A stretch of DNA of 64,000 bases from contig JANYGI010000160.1 of assembly GCA_025362495.1 (NCBI GenBank), positions 22,031 through 86,030 of the forward strand, written 5' to 3'. Origin of the DNA: Byssovorax sp. (GTDB lineage Bacteria; Myxococcota_A; Polyangia; Polyangiales; Polyangiaceae). Under the pieces are notes generated by a model. That model searched no databases, was not told the origin of the DNA, and saw only the letters and a list, made by a program, of their open reading frames with translations. Below, one piece after another: positions 51,806 through 64,000 of this stretch. The first letter of the stretch is position 1, and each line of letters starts with the position of its first letter. Both the position numbers and the translations under genes were made by a program.

Positions 51806-54028
51806 ATGACGCCCGACGCCTCGCGCCTCCGCGACTACCTCGACAGCGCGCCCCTCCGGGCCGAGGTGCTCGCGGTCGCGTGGGAGCTGTTCTCGGCGAT
51901 GCTCTTCATCTCGACGGTGGTGCCCGCGGGCTTCGGCACGCCGTGGCCCGCGCTGATCCTCGCTGTTTCGCTCGGCGTTTCGGCGGTGATCGCGCGCTCG
52001 CTCCAGGCGCACGGAGCGCGTGGGTACGCCCTCGCCGGCGCGGTGCGCACGCTCTCGTGGCCGATCGCCGTCGGCCCGCTGGCGTGGGCCTCGGGGCCGC
52101 GCGTGATCGTCGCCGGCCTCGCGTTCGGCCTGATGGCGGGGGCGCTGCGGCGGGCGATCTACCGGCGCACGCTCTCGCCTCCCGACGCCGATCTCGACGA
52201 CGAGGCGCTGCGCCGCGCGCTGCGCGAGCGGCTCGGCGAGGCGGCGATGATGGCCGGGATCCTCGGCGGGCACGTGATGCTGCTCTTCAGCGTCGCCTTC
52301 CTTCGCACGCAGAGCCAGGTGATCTTCCAGGCCTGGTTCGAGTTCGTCCCCGCGCTCGCGCTGCTCGGCACCGTGGGGTTCACGCTCGCGGTCCGGCCGC
52401 TCACCCGCGCCATCCTCGCGGCGCTGCTCGCGGGGCCGAACGGTGATCCCGCCGTGCTGCAGCGCGGCCTCACGCAGGCCGAGTCGCTGCCGAACCTGCT
52501 CGCGTACCTGAACTTCGTCGTGTGGTGGGGCTGCACGGCGATCGGCATCCTTCGCATGCGGCCGGGGCCGGTGTCGTGGAAGGCCGGCGACGCCGTCATG
52601 CAGCTCGCGTTCGGCTCGCTCTTCGCGTGCGGCGTGGTGTTCTACCAGCGCGCCTGGCACCTCGAGACCGTGGCGCCGGCGATCGAGCGCCTGCGCGCGT
52701 GGACGGGGACGACCGCGGCCGTCGAGCCGATCTCGCTGATGCGGCGCATGCTCCGCGACTTCGGCCTGCCGCTCCTGTTCACGGCGGCGCTCTCGCTGCT
52801 CGCGTCGATCGGGCTCTACCGCGCGCTCGGCACGTCGCTCACGGTGCGCGAGGACATCGACGCGGTGGCGGCGCTGTTCGCCTCGTTCGCCATGCTGGTG
52901 ATCGCCGTCGGCGGCGTCGTCGCCCGCGCCGCGCGCGATCTCTCGCGGCCGATGATCCAGCTCGCGCAGGCCGCGGATAGCGTCGCCAACGGGAGCCTCG
53001 ACGCCTCGGTCCCGCGCGTCGATGGACCGGTGGAGATCGTCGGCCTCGGCGAGAGCGTCGAGCGCATGCGGCAGGGCTTGCGCCGCACGATCGACGAACT
53101 GTCGAAGGAGCGCGCGGGGCTCGAGGTCAACGTCGAGACGCGCACCGCCGAGCTCCGCAGCGCGCTCGCCGATCTCAAGCAAGCGCAGGCCGCGCTGATC
53201 CAGGGCGAGCGCATGGCCTCGATCGGCGAGCTCGTCGCCGGCGTCGCCCACGAGATCAACAACCCGCTCAACGCCATCGCCGGAGCGTCGGTGCCGCTCG
53301 AAGATCTCGCCGCCGGGATGCGCGAGATGATGGCCGCCTACCGCGCCGCCGAGGCCCTGCTGCCGCGCGAAGACCAGCGGGCCCTCGCCGCGCTGCGCGA
53401 CCGCCTCGACGTCGAGGCCTCGCTCGACGATCTCGCCGGCATCGCCTCGGTGATCAAGCGCGCCACGGAGCGCAGCGTGCGGATCGTGCAGAACCTCCGC
53501 AATTTCTCGCGCGTCTCGGGCGAAGCGGTGCCCGCCGATCTCCACGCCGGCCTGGAAGAGACGCTGCTGCTCCTCGGCCCGCGCCTCCGCCACGGCAACG
53601 TCGAGATCGTGAGGCAATTCGGCGATCTGCCTCACGTGGTGTGCCGCTCCGAAGAGATGAATCAGATCTTCATGAACCTGCTCGTGAACGCGCTGCAGGC
53701 GCTGGAGCAAGGCGCGGTGGCCGATCCGCGGATCGTCCTCGAGACCCGGGTCGACGGCGATTCTGCCGTGGTGACGATCGCCGATAACGGGCCCGGGGTG
53801 CCGGATCCGCTCAAGCAGCGGGTTTTTGATCCGTTCTTCACCACAAAACCCCGGGGACACGGAACCGGCCTGGGGCTTTCCATCTCGACCGACATCGCGC
53901 GCCGCCACGGAGGATCCCTCCACCTGGGGCGCTCGGAAGGCGGGGGCGCCCGGTTCACCTGCAGAATTCCCCTTGCGAGCAGGCCTACGTCGCGCGCGTC
54001 ATCGCTCCCGGAGGCCCCGGCCTCGTGA
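51806..54028 (+). CDS. Membrane-bound sensor histidine kinase (740 aa)
   Basis: Six or more transmembrane helices occupy residues 15-370, in two blocks. They are followed by a HAMP-like segment (LAQAADSVANGSLDASVPRVDGP), a coiled coil (LEVNVETRTAELRSALADL) and the HisKA helix with the phospho-His in GVAHEINNPLNAIAG. The HATPase domain has the N-box (NQIFMNLLVNALQAL), G1 (IADNGPGVPDP) and G2 (GTGLGLSIST). It autophosphorylates and donates to a response regulator, but none is adjacent. Length and layout are usual for multi-span sensors. The signal is unknown, perhaps in the membrane. Confidence 0.88.
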   Translation: MTPDASRLRDYLDSAPLRAEVLAVAWELFSAMLFISTVVPAGFGTPWPALILAVSLGVSAVIARSLQAHGARGYALAGAVRTLSWPIAVGPLAWASGPRVIVAGLAFGLMAGALRRAIYRRTLSPPDADLDDEALRRALRERLGEAAMMAGILGGHVMLLFSVAFLRTQSQVIFQAWFEFVPALALLGTVGFTLAVRPLTRAILAALLAGPNGDPAVLQRGLTQAESLPNLLAYLNFVVWWGCTAIGILRMRPGPVSWKAGDAVMQLAFGSLFACGVVFYQRAWHLETVAPAIERLRAWTGTTAAVEPISLMRRMLRDFGLPLLFTAALSLLASIGLYRALGTSLTVREDIDAVAALFASFAMLVIAVGGVVARAARDLSRPMIQLAQAADSVANGSLDASVPRVDGPVEIVGLGESVERMRQGLRRTIDELSKERAGLEVNVETRTAELRSALADLKQAQAALIQGERMASIGELVAGVAHEINNPLNAIAGASVPLEDLAAGMREMMAAYRAAEALLPREDQRALAALRDRLDVEASLDDLAGIASVIKRATERSVRIVQNLRNFSRVSGEAVPADLHAGLEETLLLLGPRLRHGNVEIVRQFGDLPHVVCRSEEMNQIFMNLLVNALQALEQGAVADPRIVLETRVDGDSAVVTIADNGPGVPDPLKQRVFDPFFTTKPRGHGTGLGLSISTDIARRHGGSLHLGRSEGGGARFTCRIPLASRPTSRASSLPEAPAS

Positions 54029-54115
54029 TTCGACGTGGCGAGACGTCGACCGGAAACGCTGTCGGCTGGTAGGATGGCCTGATGTAGTGCGGGGGCCGAG
54101 GAGATTACGAGGATC

Positions 54116-55855
<1,740 letters not shown>

Positions 55856-56178
55856 TTCTGCAGGCCGCCGCGCGGCATCGCCCGGGGCGGCGCACCCTCC
55901 CTCTCAACTCTCTCGACGTCATCTTTGACGCATGGTAGCTAGCGCGCGCCTTGTCGGCCCTCGAAGGTCGGCAAGGGCGAGGCCGTGCTGAAGCGTCGGT
56001 GTTTGGCGCTCGCTCGGGTCCTGTCTGGTTCCAACGGGCTCCCTTCCAGGAGCCCCTTGCTGGGCGGGGCTGAACGAGCGCGCTCACGTCGACGGCCAAC
56101 CCCTCGAAACCCACGGGTCGTCGAGCGCGGTGTCCACATCCGGCTCGGTGGCTCGAGTTGGTAGGAGGCACACCGAAC
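55856..56178. other. 323-bp leader/intergenic region before the pyrophosphatase gene
   Basis: No gene. It contains TTTGACG at 55922-55928 as a possible -35, and GGCTCC and GGAGCC (about 56037-56055) as a small hairpin, but no convincing -10. The length suggests a long 5' leader for hppA with the AGGAGG site at 56163-56168. Confidence 0.4.
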
Positions 56179-58638
<2,460 letters not shown>

Positions 58639-58674
58639 GCGCCTTTCCCACGGCTACACACGGGCATATCGCCC

Positions 58675-58712
58675 GAGACGGCGCGTCGGCGAACAGCCTG
58701 GCGCGCCGTCTC
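58675..58712 (+). terminator. Perfect 11-bp inverted repeat after hppA
   Basis: GAGACGGCGCG (58675-58685) and CGCGCCGTCTC (58702-58712) pair perfectly around a 16-nt loop, 36 bp after the hppA stop. Only a weak T-tract (CATTTCAG) follows. Confidence 0.6.
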
Positions 58713-58736
58713 CATTTCAGGGGCGGCGGGTGGCTG

Positions 58737-58763
58737 TTGGATGCGGCGGGCGAGGACTATAGT
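58737..58763 (+). promoter_or_regulatory. Putative promoter TTGGAT-N15-TATAGT, leaderless
   Basis: TTGGAT (58737-58742) and TATAGT (58758-58763) are 15 nt apart, shorter than usual. The ATG at 58771 follows 7 nt after the -10 box. Confidence 0.45.
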
Positions 58764-58770
58764 CGCCCGC

Positions 58771-58980
58771 ATGCGCGCACTCTGTCCCTCCTGCGGCCTC
58801 CACCACGAGGTCGTCCGCATCCTCGATGACGGCGTCGGCGACGAGCGCAAGGACGTCTATCAGGTCGCCCCGCTCGAAGAATGCAACCGCACGTGGCTCG
58901 CCGACGGCGATCTCCTCGAGGCGCGCGCGCGCTTCGATCAGGAAGCGATCGTCCCCGATGAGGACGACGACGCCCTATGA
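58771..58980 (+). CDS. Small Cys-pair protein (69 aa)
   Basis: Not recognised. It begins MRALCPSCGLHHEV, half of a zinc-ribbon (C-x2-C plus His pair), with another Cys later (LEECNRTW), then an acidic end (EDDDAL). It may bind zinc with fewer ligands or as a dimer. It lies 25 bp before the POT transporter gene on the same strand, but that gene seems to have its own promoter. Confidence 0.55.
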   Translation: MRALCPSCGLHHEVVRILDDGVGDERKDVYQVAPLEECNRTWLADGDLLEARARFDQEAIVPDEDDDAL

Positions 58981-58993
58981 CAGGCGCTTGAGA

Positions 58994-58999
58994 TAAGCT
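58994..58999 (+). promoter_or_regulatory. -10-like box TAAGCT, putative leaderless promoter
   Basis: TAAGCT is followed by CGCCGC (6 nt) and the ATG at 59006. Confidence 0.42.
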
Positions 59000-59005
59000 C
59001 GCCGC

Positions 59006-60316
59006 ATGGCCGAGCCCGCTCTCGACGACCTCCCCGCCGCGGCTCCCCAGGCGCCGATCGAGCCCTTCCCGCCGACGTTTTATTACGCCAACGGCATCGA
59101 GCTCTTCGAGCGCCTCGCCCACTACGGCATGTACGTCGGGCTCGCGCTCTACCTGACCAACGTCGTTCACTACGACGACATCGCGGTCGGTGGGCTGCTC
59201 GGCAATTTCCGCCTCGTTGGCTCGCTCGCGCCGGTGCCCTGCGGCGCCATCGCCGATCGCATCACCTTCAAGCGCTCGCTGATCATCGCCTTCTGCCTCT
59301 ACGCCACGGGCTACCTCGGGCTCTTCGCGTATCCCTCGCAGGTCGTCGCGCCGTTCTCGCTCCTGTTCCTCGCGGTGGGCGGCGGCTTCATGAAGCCGGT
59401 GATCACTGGCACCGTCGTGCGCACCTCGCCGCCGGGGCGACAGGTCGAGGGTTTCGCCGTCTTCTACCGCATGGTCAACTCCGGCAGCGTCGTCGGCAAA
59501 TCGCTGGCGTACCTCGTGCGCGTGCTCGTCGCGCTCCGCTACGTGATGATCACCTCGGTCATCGCCAGCCTGGCCGCGCTCGGGCTCGCCGTCTTCGGCT
59601 ACACCGAGCCGAAGCGCGCCGGCGCCGCGAGCGACGTCGCCCCCGGGAACCCGGCGAAAGCCTCGCTCGGCGAGCCCGACAAGCCGGGCTTCGTCGACAC
59701 GCTGAAGGGCTACGGCGACGCCCTCTCCAACCTTCGCTTCTCGCTGTTTCTCGTGCTCTTCGCGGGCTTCTACTTCATGTCGGAGCAGTTCTACATGACG
59801 TTCCCGAAGTACGTCACTCGCCACATCGACGCCAAGGCTCCTCTCGAGATCATCACCCTGATCAACCCGGCGCTCATCGCGATCGGTCAAGGCTTCGTCA
59901 GCCGACGCATGAAGCGCTTCCACCCGCTCACGACCATGGTCCTCGGCGTGCTCATCGCCTCTCTCTCCATGCTGGTGATGGGCGCGGTGCCGACGCTGGT
60001 CGGAGCGTGCCTGTCGGGCGGGATCTACGCCTGCGCCGAGATGACGTTCTCGCCGCGTTTCTACGAGTACATCGCCAGCTTCGCGCCCCGGGGCAAGTCC
60101 GGCATGTACATGGGGCTGGCGTTCGTTCCCGCCGCGATCGGCGCGTGGATTGGCGGCCAGGTGTCGGGGCGGATGATCGCGCGCTACCTGCCCGCCAACG
60201 GGCCGCGCTCGCCCTTCACCGTCTGGACGACGTACGCCGGGCTCGGCCTCGGCTGCGCGATGCTGATGCTGGCCTATCGGTACTTCGCCCTGCGAAAGCC
60301 TGCTGGCGTCGCCTGA
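59006..60316 (+). CDS. POT-family proton-dependent oligopeptide transporter (436 aa)
   Basis: A major-facilitator protein with about 12 transmembrane helices. The first helix carries ANGIELFERLAHYGMYVGLA, the E-x-x-E-R-x-x-x-Y-G signature of the POT/PTR family, which moves di- and tripeptides with protons. A GAIADRITFKRSLI segment forms the MFS loop 2-3 motif. It is shorter than many POTs by lacking the extra pair of helices common in bacterial forms. A hydrophilic loop of about 40 residues lies in the middle (AGAASDVAPGNPAKASLGEP). It could take up peptides released by predation. Confidence 0.82.
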   Translation: MAEPALDDLPAAAPQAPIEPFPPTFYYANGIELFERLAHYGMYVGLALYLTNVVHYDDIAVGGLLGNFRLVGSLAPVPCGAIADRITFKRSLIIAFCLYATGYLGLFAYPSQVVAPFSLLFLAVGGGFMKPVITGTVVRTSPPGRQVEGFAVFYRMVNSGSVVGKSLAYLVRVLVALRYVMITSVIASLAALGLAVFGYTEPKRAGAASDVAPGNPAKASLGEPDKPGFVDTLKGYGDALSNLRFSLFLVLFAGFYFMSEQFYMTFPKYVTRHIDAKAPLEIITLINPALIAIGQGFVSRRMKRFHPLTTMVLGVLIASLSMLVMGAVPTLVGACLSGGIYACAEMTFSPRFYEYIASFAPRGKSGMYMGLAFVPAAIGAWIGGQVSGRMIARYLPANGPRSPFTVWTTYAGLGLGCAMLMLAYRYFALRKPAGVA

Positions 60317-60403
60317 TCCACGCCGGCGCTTGACACGGTGCGGGCCCGGGGGTCAATCTGGTCCTCCGCCACGTCCAGATCGGCTGGCAGCCCCGGAGGC
60401 TCG

Positions 60404-61192
60404 ATGTTTCAGCTCAACGAGCGTCAGCTCGCGACCTTCCGGCGCGCCGCCGTCGCGGACTTCGAAGCACAGCTCGTCGAGCACTGCGCCGCCTCCTCGC
60501 CGGCGCTCGCCGCGCTGGGCAGACCGCATCTCCTCACGGTCGTCCGCGCGGCCATCGCCCGCGCTGCGGGCCACGGGTTCACGTTCGCGGGGCCGGTCCG
60601 CCTGTTCGTCGAGCTCGCGCTCCTCTTCGGCAGCGCGTTCGACACCGACGTGCAGTATCCCTGGGCGCGAGAGCGCCTGGCGCCCACCGACGACGAGCAG
60701 CCCACGAGTCGCGGCCTCGAGCAGATCGATCGCGCGGCGGCGCTCCACGACGCCTCGATGCGCGCGTTGACCGCCATTCGCGGGGGCGACGACGAGCACG
60801 TCGGCGCCGCGCTGCGCAGCCTCGTCGAGATCGCCGCGCTGCCGATCCCGGACCGGATTGACGATCTCCCCGCCCTCGCGCTGGCGCTGCTGGAGCACGT
60901 TCACCCCGAGAAATGCGCCTTCGTCGGCGAGCCGGCCCTGCGCGAGCTCATCGCCGCCGGCGCGGCCGAGGGTGCGCGCTACGGCCTCTCGGCGCCTCGC
61001 GACGTGCTGCTCGTCATCGGGTTGATGTTCGCCCTCGGCCAGGGCTGCACGGCCGATGCGCTCCACCCGTGGATCGGTCGCATCCTGGCCGACGAGGTGA
61101 TCGCGACTCCCACGCTCCGCGCGCGCCAGCTCGAGGAGACAGCGATGGTGGCGGCCCGTGTGGCGCTCGCCGAGGCCGATCTCGGATCCTGA
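60404..61192 (+). CDS. Internally duplicated hypothetical protein, T6SS-neighbourhood type (262 aa)
   Basis: It resembles hypothetical proteins found near vgrG and PAAR genes in myxobacteria; I recall the pattern but not a family name. N- and C-terminal halves are related: ARAAGHGFTFAGPVRLFVEL...DVQYPWARERL versus EGARYGLSAPRDVLLVIGLM...ADALHPWIGRIL. So it arose by duplication. It is helical with no signal peptide. GGAGG lies about 7 nt before the ATG at 60404. The ASPIC-domain gene follows 21 nt after its stop. It may be an adaptor or effector-related protein. Confidence 0.6.
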   Translation: MFQLNERQLATFRRAAVADFEAQLVEHCAASSPALAALGRPHLLTVVRAAIARAAGHGFTFAGPVRLFVELALLFGSAFDTDVQYPWARERLAPTDDEQPTSRGLEQIDRAAALHDASMRALTAIRGGDDEHVGAALRSLVEIAALPIPDRIDDLPALALALLEHVHPEKCAFVGEPALRELIAAGAAEGARYGLSAPRDVLLVIGLMFALGQGCTADALHPWIGRILADEVIATPTLRARQLEETAMVAARVALAEADLGS

Positions 61193-61213
61193 TCTGCGGT
61201 CCATCAGAGTCGG

Positions 61214-62497
61214 GTGCAAATCCCGGTTTGCATCGGAGTCTCCACCGTTTCCGTCATTCACTCTGGAGGCGCCTTCTCGCGGGTCGAGGCCGAGATCCCG
61301 CAAACGGGCCTCGTCTTCACGGGCAACACCCAGCCTGGCGTCAGCGTCTTCTCGATCGGGGTCGCGCAGGCGGCGGGGCGCCCCACGGTGCTGGTCGTCG
61401 GCAACAACGTCGACGGCGCGGCCGGGAAGGTCGACATGGCCTCGTGCGTCTTCGACGAGCGCGGCATCAACGTCGAGTGCACGACGCCAATCGACGCCCC
61501 GGTCTCCACTGCGTTCCGCATCCCCCTGGGGACGAGGACGCTCGAGCCGGTGACCGATCCCGCCCTCACGGTGAAGGGTAATCTGCAGGCGCTCGGCGTC
61601 GCCGATCTCGACGGTGACGGCAACGACGACATCCTCCTCGCTCTGGATTTTCTGCCTCAACGCGCGCTTCGATCGCAGGGCGGCTCGTTCGTCGACGCCT
61701 CCAGCGCGTGGGGGGTCGATCACTTCGCTCATGGCATGGGCGTCGCGCTCGGCGATCTCGACGAAGACGGCGAGACAGACGCGGTGATCTCCCCTCTTGG
61801 CGGCTTCGTCGATTTCAAGGGGCTCGGCGCCAAGGGCTTCGAGGCCCGCGGCGCCGCGTCACCGTACGAGTCGCGCCGCCGCGGCATCTGGCCTTTCTCG
61901 GCGCTCTTCGTCGATCTCGACAGCAACGGTCACCTCGATCTGCTCGCCATCAACGAGTTTGCGAGCACTCGCAGCGATCCGATACAGTGGATGCAGCAGC
62001 TCGGCGGCGCGGCCGACTACGTGGGCTCGTTCAACACCGTGATATACAAGGACTCGACCACGTCGTTCCGCGAAGGCCAGTTGCCGTATGCGTCCCAGCT
62101 CGTCGGCCATGCCCGGAGCAAGAGCGTGGCTATCGCGGACGTCGACGGCGACGGTCGCGTCGAGCTCGCGATGATGCTGGTGCGCGCCTCGGGCCACACG
62201 ATGAACGACCTCGTGCTCGGGCAGATCGTCGGCGGCCCGTCGGGCCATGGCCTCACCGTGCGGCTCGACGCGCGCGGCGGCCAGGGCACGCGCGTGAAGG
62301 TCACGTGCGCTGGACGCACCCAGGTACGCGAGCTCTACGGGGCCGAGGGCATGGGCGCGGCGGCCCGCACCGAGGCGCATTTCGGCTGCGGCTCGGTCAC
62401 CACGTACGAGGCGCTCCGCGTCGAGCCGCGCGGCCACGCCGCGATCGCTCTCCCCGGCGGCAAGCTCGATACTGCCGTGTTCGTCGAGGTGCCTTGA
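61214..62497 (+). CDS. FG-GAP/VCBS-repeat protein with ASPIC/UnbV domain (427 aa)
   Basis: Beta-propeller-like repeats with Ca-binding loops occur (VADLDGDGNDDILLAL, GDLDEDGETDAVISP, IADVDGDGRVELAMM). The C-terminus (LTVRLDARGGQGTRVKVTC...GCGSVTTYEALRVEPRG) is an ASPIC/UnbV domain. Relatives are usually secreted and longer; here the GTG start gives no signal peptide, so the 5' end may be missing or the start misplaced. The DxDxDG loops are intact. It follows the duplicated hypothetical gene in the same direction. Confidence 0.65.
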   Translation: MQIPVCIGVSTVSVIHSGGAFSRVEAEIPQTGLVFTGNTQPGVSVFSIGVAQAAGRPTVLVVGNNVDGAAGKVDMASCVFDERGINVECTTPIDAPVSTAFRIPLGTRTLEPVTDPALTVKGNLQALGVADLDGDGNDDILLALDFLPQRALRSQGGSFVDASSAWGVDHFAHGMGVALGDLDEDGETDAVISPLGGFVDFKGLGAKGFEARGAASPYESRRRGIWPFSALFVDLDSNGHLDLLAINEFASTRSDPIQWMQQLGGAADYVGSFNTVIYKDSTTSFREGQLPYASQLVGHARSKSVAIADVDGDGRVELAMMLVRASGHTMNDLVLGQIVGGPSGHGLTVRLDARGGQGTRVKVTCAGRTQVRELYGAEGMGAAARTEAHFGCGSVTTYEALRVEPRGHAAIALPGGKLDTAVFVEVP

Positions 62498-62568
62498 GGG
62501 CGGCCTTTTCGCGGGCGAAATCGGCCCCGTCTACCGCCCGCGTCGAGCCGCGTCGATTCAGCTCACCA

Positions 62569-63252
62569 TCACCACTCCCAGCGCTTGCCGCCGTAGTCGA
62601 GGAACTCGCCGCTCGTCTCCGCCGACAGCGCGTCGAGCTGCGCGAGGATCCCGGCCGCCGAGGTGGCGACATCGATTGACGCGCCCGCGCCGCCCATGTC
62701 GGTCTTGACCCAGCCGGGGTTGATGACCGCGACGCGGATACCGTCGGACCGGAGGTCGGCGGCCATGCTCCGTGAGCCCATGTTGAGGGCGGCCTTCGAC
62801 ATGCGGTAACCGTAGGCGCCGCCCGAGGTGTTGTCGCTGATCGAGCCCATTCCGCTCGTCACGTGCAGGACCTTCTTGCCCTTGCCCAGGCGCAGCTGCG
62901 GGAGCAGCGCGCCGGTGACGCGCAGCGGCCCGAGGGCGTTGATCGAGTACGTCTTCAGCGCGTCTGCGGCGTCGAGGCCGGCGAGGCTCGTCATGGCGCC
63001 CATCACGCCAGCGTTGTTGATGAGCGCGTCGACGGGGCCCTTCACCTTGGCGGCGAAGGCGCGCACGCTGCTGTCGTCGCCGACGTCGCAGGCCAGCACC
63101 GTCAGCTCGGGCGAGGACGCGGCGAGAGACTGAAGCTCTCTCGCCTGCTCGGGCTCGCGGGCGGTGGCGATGACGCTGTCGCCCCGCTTCAGACACTGCC
63201 GGACGAGCTCGAGACCGATACCGCGGTTTGCTCCGGTGATGACGATTCGCAT
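62569..63252 (-). CDS. Short-chain dehydrogenase, C-factor (CsgA)-like (227 aa)
   Basis: A classical SDR: TGANRGIG for NAD(P) binding, NNAG at about residue 85, and catalytic Tyr-x-x-x-Lys in YGYRMSKAALNM. The C-terminal half is strikingly like the Myxococcus C-factor CsgA as I recall it (INALGPLRVTGALLP, GGAYGYRMSKAALNMGSRSM, NPGWVKTDMGG). CsgA controls fruiting-body development, possibly through its enzyme activity on phospholipids. Similar SDRs occur in non-developing bacteria, so the role is uncertain. Length matches CsgA. No clear Shine-Dalgarno; GATATCT lies 7 nt before the ATG. No developmental genes are adjacent. Confidence 0.85.
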   Translation of the reverse strand: MRIVITGANRGIGLELVRQCLKRGDSVIATAREPEQARELQSLAASSPELTVLACDVGDDSSVRAFAAKVKGPVDALINNAGVMGAMTSLAGLDAADALKTYSINALGPLRVTGALLPQLRLGKGKKVLHVTSGMGSISDNTSGGAYGYRMSKAALNMGSRSMAADLRSDGIRVAVINPGWVKTDMGGAGASIDVATSAAGILAQLDALSAETSGEFLDYGGKRWEW

Positions 63253-63357
63253 CTAGACGAGATATCGCGTCGGCCCCGCGATCACCAGGGAAAGTCGCCG
63301 CCTGGAGCCTGCTCGCTCCGCATCGGCGCGAGCCGTCGAGCTGGTGGCCTCGAGGCT

Positions 63358-63744
63358 TCAGGCCGCCGGAACGATGAGGCGAACGGCCCAGGTCGTCGCG
63401 CCCTCCAGGCCTTGCGCGAAGCTCCGCAGGCTCAGCAGGCGCAGCCACTCGGCCTGCTCGGACCCAGGCGGCGCTCCCTCGGCGATGACGAACTGGAGCT
63501 CTTCGGCCCCGCCACCGCCGGTCGAGCCCGGCCTGGCCGATCGCGCCTGATACGCATGCTCCTTCAGGCGAAACAGCGAATCGGGGGCCGTGACGTAGTG
63601 CCAGCGGTAGCCGGTCGTCGGGTTGGAGGCCAGTCGAACGATCAGGATCCCCCCGGCGGGGACGGTGATGTCTTTGCCCCGATCCGCCTCGGTCACGGTG
63701 ACGGTCGACGGGGCAGGATCCTTTTCCGGGTCTCGATTGCTCAT
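63358..63744 (-). CDS. Chagasin-family (I42) peptidase inhibitor-like protein (128 aa)
   Basis: A chagasin fold: the L2 loop NPTTGYRW and L4 loop STGGGGAEEL match the NPTTG and GxGG motifs that block cysteine proteases. The L6 RPW motif is replaced by RSF (LRSFAQGLEG). No signal peptide is seen, unlike many bacterial chagasins. GGAG lies 6 nt before the ATG at 63744. It could protect the cell from its own papain-like proteases. The loss of RPW may weaken binding. Confidence 0.75.
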   Translation of the reverse strand: MSNRDPEKDPAPSTVTVTEADRGKDITVPAGGILIVRLASNPTTGYRWHYVTAPDSLFRLKEHAYQARSARPGSTGGGGAEELQFVIAEGAPPGSEQAEWLRLLSLRSFAQGLEGATTWAVRLIVPAA

Positions 63745-63881
63745 CGGCGGCTCCAGTCGAAATCGTTCGTGGCCCTGGAGGGTACGCGGGAGCCCGCGCG
63801 AGCGCGAGGGCGATTGTGCTCGCTGTGGAGATCGCTTTGACGCTCGGTCGCGGCGGGTACTAGAGCACCGAACAGGTTGAA

Positions 63882-64000
63882 GAGTCGGAGAATTCACAGG
63901 GAGGCGAGGAGGACCGGGAGACCCGAGGGAAAATCCTTCCCAATCTTCCTCTCACCTCCCCGTCTCCTCGCCTCCCTGTTAAATTTCCGGTCTTTTTTTT
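63882..64000. repeat. Large inverted repeat with T-tract at window end
   Basis: ACAGGGAGGCGAGGAG (63896-63911) and CTCCTCGCCTCCCTGT (63964-63979) are perfect 16-bp arms, and flanks (CGGAGAATT and AATTTCCG) extend the match imperfectly. The centre also pairs partly (GGGAGACC with GGTGAGAG regions). A TTTTTTTT run ends the window. It has the look of a dispersed intergenic hairpin element or strong terminator. Confidence 0.7.

Noticed and set aside
61195..61235. GGGTGCAAATCCCGG looked like a tRNA T-arm
   Set aside because: No matching acceptor, D or anticodon stems were found on either side; it lies at the start of the FG-GAP gene.

Overview
The window looks like the chromosome of a large-genome myxobacterium, most likely order Polyangiales (Sorangium/Polyangium/Minicystis relatives). 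Supporting this are very high G+C with strong third-position bias, many secreted lipoproteins with Gly/Ser/Thr linkers after the lipobox, several Ser/Thr protein kinases, an FHA protein, a MYXO-CTERM-like tail, a C-factor (CsgA)-like dehydrogenase and type VI secretion (T6SS) accessory genes. No rRNA, tRNA or CRISPR array was seen. Placement is inferred from gene content only.

Layout. 0-6.1 kb: two tandem amidases (the first cut by the window edge), a DEDDh exonuclease, a VWA lipoprotein and a TPR/MBL-hydrolase gene pair. 6.1-13.4 kb: PilZ, a Nudix protein with a degenerate active site, a zinc-ribbon/FHA protein, RuvA, a cytochrome-c-like lipoprotein, a CpoB-like/LysM envelope pair and a thioredoxin-fold lipoprotein. 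13.4-23 kb: an overlapping operon of a radical-SAM/SPASM enzyme with three small membrane proteins, a lytic transglycosylase, two lipoproteins and a GH25 lysozyme-like protein. 23.3-32.7 kb: a visibly more A/T-rich T6SS orphan island. It holds a vgrG broken into two pieces by a VOC/TetR cassette and an IS91-like transposase remnant, a large membrane-active candidate effector and a GIDE-domain membrane protein.

32.9-41.6 kb: two copies of one three-gene module, Ser/Thr kinase, then TPR/PEGA membrane protein, then a lipoprotein with eleven 25-residue four-cysteine repeats. In one copy the kinase is a pseudogene. This duplicated module is the best candidate here for an undescribed system, probably linking a cytoplasmic kinase to a disulfide-rich surface protein. 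41.6-44.5 kb: siroheme-synthesis dehydrogenase, a DUF4390-like protein and a BamA/TamA-like outer-membrane protein. 44.6-45.8 kb: a 6 x 42 bp tandem repeat and a Cys-rich orphan gene. 45.9-48.3 kb: a HerA-like ATPase converging on an ImpE/TagJ-type T6SS accessory gene. 48.3-56 kb: two lipoproteins, a membrane histidine kinase and a Ser/Thr kinase with a coiled-coil tail. 56.2-64 kb: a proton-pumping pyrophosphatase, a POT-family transporter, a T6SS-neighbourhood-type hypothetical, an FG-GAP/ASPIC protein, a CsgA-like dehydrogenase and a chagasin-like inhibitor. The window ends in a large inverted repeat.

A regulatory theme runs through the window. About a dozen genes lack a Shine-Dalgarno sequence and instead have a TANNNT box ending 6-9 nt before the start codon, the arrangement expected for leaderless transcripts. 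Genes inside operons or with longer leaders carry GGAG-type sites.
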